Assembly: GCF_937988725.1 (NCBI RefSeq)
Contig: NZ_CALKHS010000003.1
Location: forward strand, 124,001 to 188,000
DNA: 64,000 bases
Direction of reading: 5' to 3'
From: an uncultured Castellaniella sp.
Lineage (GTDB): Bacteria > Pseudomonadota > Gammaproteobacteria > Burkholderiales > Burkholderiaceae_B
Positions 60,193-64,000 of this stretch are shown in pieces. The stretch's first letter is position 1. Every line of letters starts with the position of its first letter. A program made the translations under genes and the position numbers. The notes under the pieces were generated by a model. It saw only the letters and a program-made list of their open reading frames with translations, ran no database searches and was not told where the DNA came from.

Positions 60193-60816
60193 TCAGAGGG
60201 ATCGTGCCGCCTGACGCGCCTGAAGCGTGATGAGTCCCGGCTGGTCGGCGGCTTCCAGGATGCGGCGCACGCGGTCCTGCCAGAGGCGGGCGAATTCCTG
60301 TTTCTCGGGATCGCTGGCCTGGCCGGACAGCACTTTTTGCAGCAGCGGCATGGCGGCGGGCGAGGGCGGCACGCCCTGGGCGCTGTAGGACACGGCCACG
60401 CTGGCGCCCGTGTCCTGGCGCGTGAAGCCGATTTCCCCGGGCAGGCTCTGGTCGAACGACAGCAGACGGCGGCGGTCGTAGCGGCCCGCCAGCCCCTTGA
60501 AGCCCGTGTCCGTCGTCGATCCCGTGACCAGGCTGACGACGTTGGCGATCACCCCCGTGACCCCGTTGACGGCGCTGTCGGCGAATTCGACCAGGATGCC
60601 GCCGCGTTCGGGCAGCGTGTCCGGGTACAGGGCCCGCAGCGCCTTGACTGTCATCAGCCAGGCGCCCGCGACGGTGGGGCAGGAATGGCCGGCCAGGCGC
60701 ACGGCGTCTTCGTAGCCGTATTCGATCCGGCCATCGTCGGACGCCCCCAGCAGCTGGGCCAGGGGGTCATGCACCGCGATGCGCGGCGCCTGGGTGAAAA
60801 ATGCGGGAAATGCCAT
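60193..60816 (-). CDS. FmdE-like protein
   Basis: 207 residues; GGAG lies seven bases before the ATG. The segment LAGHSCPTVAGAWLM (H44, C46) resembles the metal-binding opening of the FmdE family, named after formylmethanofuran dehydrogenase operons but found widely in bacteria without that enzyme. No second Cys cluster is present, so the C-terminal zinc finger of archaeal FmdE is missing. The gene stands alone before acnA on the opposite strand. Function unknown; the family label is moderate. Confidence 0.55.
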   Translation of the reverse strand: MAFPAFFTQAPRIAVHDPLAQLLGASDDGRIEYGYEDAVRLAGHSCPTVAGAWLMTVKALRALYPDTLPERGGILVEFADSAVNGVTGVIANVVSLVTGSTTDTGFKGLAGRYDRRRLLSFDQSLPGEIGFTRQDTGASVAVSYSAQGVPPSPAAMPLLQKVLSGQASDPEKQEFARLWQDRVRRILEAADQPGLITLQARQAARSL

Positions 60817-61153
60817 GGAACGACTCCGGAAACGGTCAACGATGGATCAGTGTAGGAGTCGGTCCCGCCCATGCGGCTTTTAACCCTGAGGGATGTCCGG
60901 TCGTTTCGATCCCCAGGGCATGACAAGCATCAAGATCCAGGGAATTTTTGCCGCCGGGCCGTCCCGAGGCCGCTCCCCTGGGGGCCGGGCCCGGGCTTGG
61001 GGGCATCGGGAGGCTGCGGCCAAATCCCTTCCGGCCGCCGGGGCGGGATGGAGCCCTCGCCGGGATTGCGTGTAAGATGAGTCGAATCGGGTCGGTCAGG
61101 GGCCTCGGGGCTCCGGCCGGCCATCAACACGACGGCTTCCAGGAGGACTTGCA
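60817..61153. other. 337-base non-coding region between the FmdE-like gene and acnA
   Basis: It holds the divergent 5' regions of both genes. GCGGCC (61016-61021) and GGCCGC (61033-61038) can form a six-base-pair stem about 115 bases before acnA. AGGAGGA is the acnA ribosome site. I see no promoter that I can support, no tRNA, and no convincing small gene. Confidence 0.5.
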
Positions 61154-63829
61154 ATGGCTCATCCCAACAGTTTCGGCGCGCGGACAACTCTGGATGTGGG
61201 GGGCAAGCCCTACCATATCTACCGCCTGGGGGCGCTGAAAGACCATGGACTGGATCCGTCCCGCCTGCCGTACGGCCTGAAGATTCTGCTGGAGAACCTG
61301 CTGCGCACCGAAGACGGCGGCGACGTCACGGCCGACGACATCCGCGCGCTGGCGTCCTGGGACCCCGACGCCCAGCCCAACCGCGAGATCTCCTTCACCC
61401 CGGCGCGCGTCATCCTGCAGGATTTCACCGGCGTGCCGGCGGTGGTCGACCTGGCCGCCATGCGCCAGGCCATGCGGGACCTGGGAGGCGAACCCGACCG
61501 CATCAATCCGCTGGCGCCGGTGGAACTGGTGATCGACCACTCGGTCATCGTCGACGACTTCGGTCACAACGACTCCTACCGCCGCAACGTCGAAATCGAA
61601 TACCAGCGCAACGTCGAACGCTACCAGTTCCTGCGCTGGGGGCAGACGGCGTTCGACGGCTTTCGCGTCGTGCCGCCCAGCACCGGCATCGTGCACCAGG
61701 TCAATCTGGAACACCTGGCCCGCGGCGTGTTCACCCGCCAGGTCGACGGGGTCACCGAGGCCTATCCCGATACCTGCGTCGGCACCGACTCGCACACCCC
61801 GATGGTCAATGGCCTGGGCGTGGTGGCCTGGGGTGTGGGCGGCATCGAGGCCGAGGCCGCCATGCTGGGCCAGCCGATTTCCATGCTGATTCCCCGCGTC
61901 GTGGGGTTCAAGCTGTCGGGCGCCCTGCCCGAGGGCACCACCGCCACCGACCTGGTGCTGACCATCACCGACATGCTGCGCAAGCATGGCGTGGTGGGCA
62001 AGTTCGTGGAATTCTACGGCCCGGGGGTGGCGGCCGTGCCGCTGGCCAATCGCGCCACCATCGGCAACATGAGCCCGGAATACGGCTCCACGATCTCGAT
62101 CTTCCCGATCGACGACGAAACCCTGAACTACATGCGCTTCACCGGGCGCTCGGCCGAACAGGTCGCGCTGGTCGAGGCCTATGCCAAGGCCCAGGGTCTG
62201 TGGCACGATCCGCAACACGAACCCGTCTATTCGGAACGGCTGGAACTCGACCTGGGCACGGTCGTGCCGTCCATCGCCGGGCCCAAGCGTCCCCAGGACC
62301 GCATCCTGCTGTCCGAGTCCAAACCCTCCTTCCAGAAGTCCCTGGCCGCCCTGCCGGGCTCGCCCGCTTCCAACCCCGCGCCGGTCCATCTGGGCGATGG
62401 CGTCGATTTCGAGATCGATCACGGGGCGGTGGCCATCGCCGCCATCACGTCCTGCACCAACACGTCCAACCCTGCCGTGATGGTGGCGGCCGGCCTGCTG
62501 GCGAAAAAGGCGGTCGAACGCGGCCTGCAGCGCAAGCCCTGGGTCAAGACCTCCCTGGCTCCCGGATCCCGCGTCGTCACTGACTACTATGAAAAGGCCG
62601 ACCTGATGAAGTACCTGGAAGCGCTGGGCTTCAATCTGGTGGGCTATGGCTGCACGACCTGTATCGGCAATTCCGGCCCGCTGATCCCGGAAGTGTCCGA
62701 TGCCGTCCGCAGCCACGATCTGGCCGTGACCTCGGTGCTGTCGGGCAACCGTAACTTCGAAGGCCGCATCCACTCCGAAGTCAAGATGAACTACCTGATG
62801 TCCCCGCCGCTGGTGGTGGCGTACGCGCTGGCCGGGTCCATGGACTTCGACCTGTACAAGACGCCGCTGGGCAAGGACAAGAACGGCGTGGACGTGTACC
62901 TGCGCGACATCTGGCCCAGCAGCCAGGAAGTCCAGGCCGTCATCCAGTCGTCGATCACGGCGGAAATGTACATGCGCGGCTATTCGGATGTCTTCGCGGG
63001 CAACGACGCCTGGCGCAATCTGCCGACGCCCGAAGGCGACCTGTATCGCTGGGACGATGCCTCCACCTACGTGCGCAATCCGCCGTACTTCGAGGGCATG
63101 CGCCGCGATCCGGACCCGGTGCACGACATCCGGGGCGCCCGGGTGCTGGCGAAACTGGGCGATTCGGTCACGACCGACCACATCAGCCCGGCCGGCTCGA
63201 TCGCCAAGGACTCGCCGGCGGCGCTGTACCTGCAATCGCAGGGCGTGCAGCCCAAGGACTTCAACTCCTACGGGTCGCGGCGCGGCAACCACGAGGTCAT
63301 GATTCGCGGCACCTTCGCCAACGTGCGCCTGCGCAACCAGATCGCCCCGGACACAGAAGGCGGCTGGACGCGCGACTTCACCCGGGACGGCGCTCCGGTC
63401 GCGACGATTTTCGATGCCTCGCAGAACTACCAGAAGGCCGGCGTGCCGCTGGTGATCCTGGCGGGCAAGGAATACGGCTCGGGATCGTCGCGCGACTGGG
63501 CGGCCAAGGGCACGGTGCTGCTCGGGGTGCGGGCGGTCATCGCCGAATCCTACGAACGGATCCACCGCTCGAACCTGATCGGCATGGGCGTGCTGCCGCT
63601 GCAGTTCCCGGAAGGCCAGAACGCCGATTCCCTGGGCCTGCGCGGCAAGGAAACCTTTGAAATCACCGGGATCGAGGCCTTCAACGGCGGCAAGACCCCG
63701 AAGATCGTGCACGTGAAGGCGGGCGACGTGGAATTCGACGCGCTGGTGCGCATCGACACCCCCAGCGAGGCCGCGTACTACCGGCACGGCGGGATCCTGC
63801 AGTACGCGATCCGCCAGTTGCTGAACTGA
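61154..63829 (+). CDS. acnA: Aconitate hydratase A
   Basis: 891 residues, the usual AcnA/IRP1 length. The 4Fe-4S cluster ligands are C434 (SCTNTSNP), C500 and C503 (YGCTTC). It interconverts citrate and isocitrate through cis-aconitate in the TCA cycle. A strong ribosome site AGGAGGA lies upstream. The gene is alone and ends at a strong hairpin. Some AcnA-like enzymes (AcnD) instead act on 2-methylcitrate with PrpF; the PrpF-like gene at 12798 is far away, and this sequence looks like ordinary AcnA. Confidence 0.95.
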   Translation: MAHPNSFGARTTLDVGGKPYHIYRLGALKDHGLDPSRLPYGLKILLENLLRTEDGGDVTADDIRALASWDPDAQPNREISFTPARVILQDFTGVPAVVDLAAMRQAMRDLGGEPDRINPLAPVELVIDHSVIVDDFGHNDSYRRNVEIEYQRNVERYQFLRWGQTAFDGFRVVPPSTGIVHQVNLEHLARGVFTRQVDGVTEAYPDTCVGTDSHTPMVNGLGVVAWGVGGIEAEAAMLGQPISMLIPRVVGFKLSGALPEGTTATDLVLTITDMLRKHGVVGKFVEFYGPGVAAVPLANRATIGNMSPEYGSTISIFPIDDETLNYMRFTGRSAEQVALVEAYAKAQGLWHDPQHEPVYSERLELDLGTVVPSIAGPKRPQDRILLSESKPSFQKSLAALPGSPASNPAPVHLGDGVDFEIDHGAVAIAAITSCTNTSNPAVMVAAGLLAKKAVERGLQRKPWVKTSLAPGSRVVTDYYEKADLMKYLEALGFNLVGYGCTTCIGNSGPLIPEVSDAVRSHDLAVTSVLSGNRNFEGRIHSEVKMNYLMSPPLVVAYALAGSMDFDLYKTPLGKDKNGVDVYLRDIWPSSQEVQAVIQSSITAEMYMRGYSDVFAGNDAWRNLPTPEGDLYRWDDASTYVRNPPYFEGMRRDPDPVHDIRGARVLAKLGDSVTTDHISPAGSIAKDSPAALYLQSQGVQPKDFNSYGSRRGNHEVMIRGTFANVRLRNQIAPDTEGGWTRDFTRDGAPVATIFDASQNYQKAGVPLVILAGKEYGSGSSRDWAAKGTVLLGVRAVIAESYERIHRSNLIGMGVLPLQFPEGQNADSLGLRGKETFEITGIEAFNGGKTPKIVHVKAGDVEFDALVRIDTPSEAAYYRHGGILQYAIRQLLN

Positions 63830-63862
63830 GGGTAGCGGCCTGCGGGCCGCTCCGATGATTCA

Positions 63863-63896
63863 GGCACGGGGCCGTCCGCAGGGACGGCCCCGTGCC
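63863..63896. terminator. Bidirectional hairpin after acnA
   Basis: GGCACGGGGCCGTCC and GGACGGCCCCGTGCC form a perfect 15-base-pair stem with loop GCAG between convergent genes. A smaller hairpin, AGCGGCC-TGCG-GGCCGCT (63834-63851), precedes it. No T-run is present. Confidence 0.75.
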
Positions 63897-63901
63897 CGGA
63901 A

Positions 63902-64000
63902 TCACCCTTCCATCAGATGGAAGCTGTCGGGGTCGGGGCCGATGCGGCCGTCGGGACGGTCCAGCGCGGCGATGCGGGCCATGGCGTCGTCGTCCAGGTA
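63902..64000 (-). CDS. Aldo/keto reductase, C-terminal end
   Basis: Only the last 32 residues are in the window: YLDDDAMARIAALDRPDGR then IGPDPDSFHLMEG and the stop. This matches the C-terminal end of DkgB-type aldo/keto reductases (LDRGDGRxGPDPDTF pattern). Such enzymes reduce aldehydes or ketones with NADPH. The rest lies beyond the right edge. Confidence 0.65.
   Translation of the reverse strand, partial: YLDDDAMARIAALDRPDGRIGPDPDSFHLMEG

Noticed and set aside
61124..63787. An 887-codon open frame antisense to acnA
   Set aside because: No recognisable domains; acnA with its Fe-S cysteines explains the region.
1..64000. Search for CRISPR arrays, tRNA or rRNA genes, insertion sequences and phage genes
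   Set aside because: None seen: no regularly spaced direct repeats, no cloverleaf-like intergenic sequence, no transposase or integrase motifs.

Overview
The window is a 64 kb chromosomal segment of a GC-rich Gram-negative bacterium, most likely a betaproteobacterium of the Burkholderiales (Alcaligenaceae-like: Bordetella, Achromobacter or a relative). This is inferred from codon usage, the density of LysR and IclR regulators, the many ABC and TRAP solute transporters, and the aromatic-acid catabolic gene set. No rRNA, tRNA, CRISPR, insertion sequence or phage gene was recognised. Almost all DNA is coding, and most genes form tight operons with ATGA-type overlaps.

Layout. 2-634: 3' end of glmS. 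646-5162: amino-acid ABC transporter with a DAO-family flavin oxidase and a divergent IclR regulator. 5190-8680: AzoR, two LysR regulators and an SDR, each enzyme divergent from a LysR gene. 8684-14860: Fe3+/polyamine-type ABC transporter behind a PrpF/GalD-like isomerase, with a divergent LysR. 14857-22343: a sulfur-amino-acid cluster (thiol dioxygenase, cystathionine beta-lyase-like enzyme, four-domain rhodanese, polar amino-acid ABC transporter) under a divergent LysR. 22340-30480: MFS carrier, MmgE/PrpD protein, LysR, acyl-CoA dehydrogenase, class III CoA-transferase, TRAP binding protein and mesaconyl-CoA-hydratase-like protein, which looks like CoA-dependent breakdown of an organic (perhaps branched dicarboxylic) acid. 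30510-39739: LysR, TRAP DctQMP, then homogentisate ring cleavage (FAH, MaiA, HmgA), a second HGD-family protein and an IclR.

39792-56049 is the most unusual part. A leftward operon encodes PaaN-, PaaG-, PaaI- and PaaK-type phenylacetyl-CoA enzymes plus a Liv-type binding protein. Divergent from it are a single-subunit R2-like diiron protein, a ferredoxin-flavin reductase and a PaaX repressor. No paaABCDE epoxidase genes are present in the window. Downstream are LivH, LivM, LivG and a hemerythrin-LivF fusion, then an MBL-fold protein and a flavoprotein hydroxylase with a small partner resembling 3-hydroxyphenylacetate 6-hydroxylase (MhaAB). MhaAB would make homogentisate, the substrate of the hmgA operon 16 kb away. 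The divergent region carries a perfect 17-bp-arm palindrome and a second inverted repeat over a sigma70-like promoter.

56094-64000: PAP2 phosphatase, NCS2 nucleobase permease, diguanylate cyclase with two duplicated sensor modules, an FmdE-like protein, aconitase AcnA and the 3' end of an aldo/keto reductase.

Best candidates for new biology: the hemerythrin-ABC ATPase fusion (51791-53104), and the PaaX-linked CoA pathway whose only local oxygenase is a two-component diiron enzyme (45736-47912).
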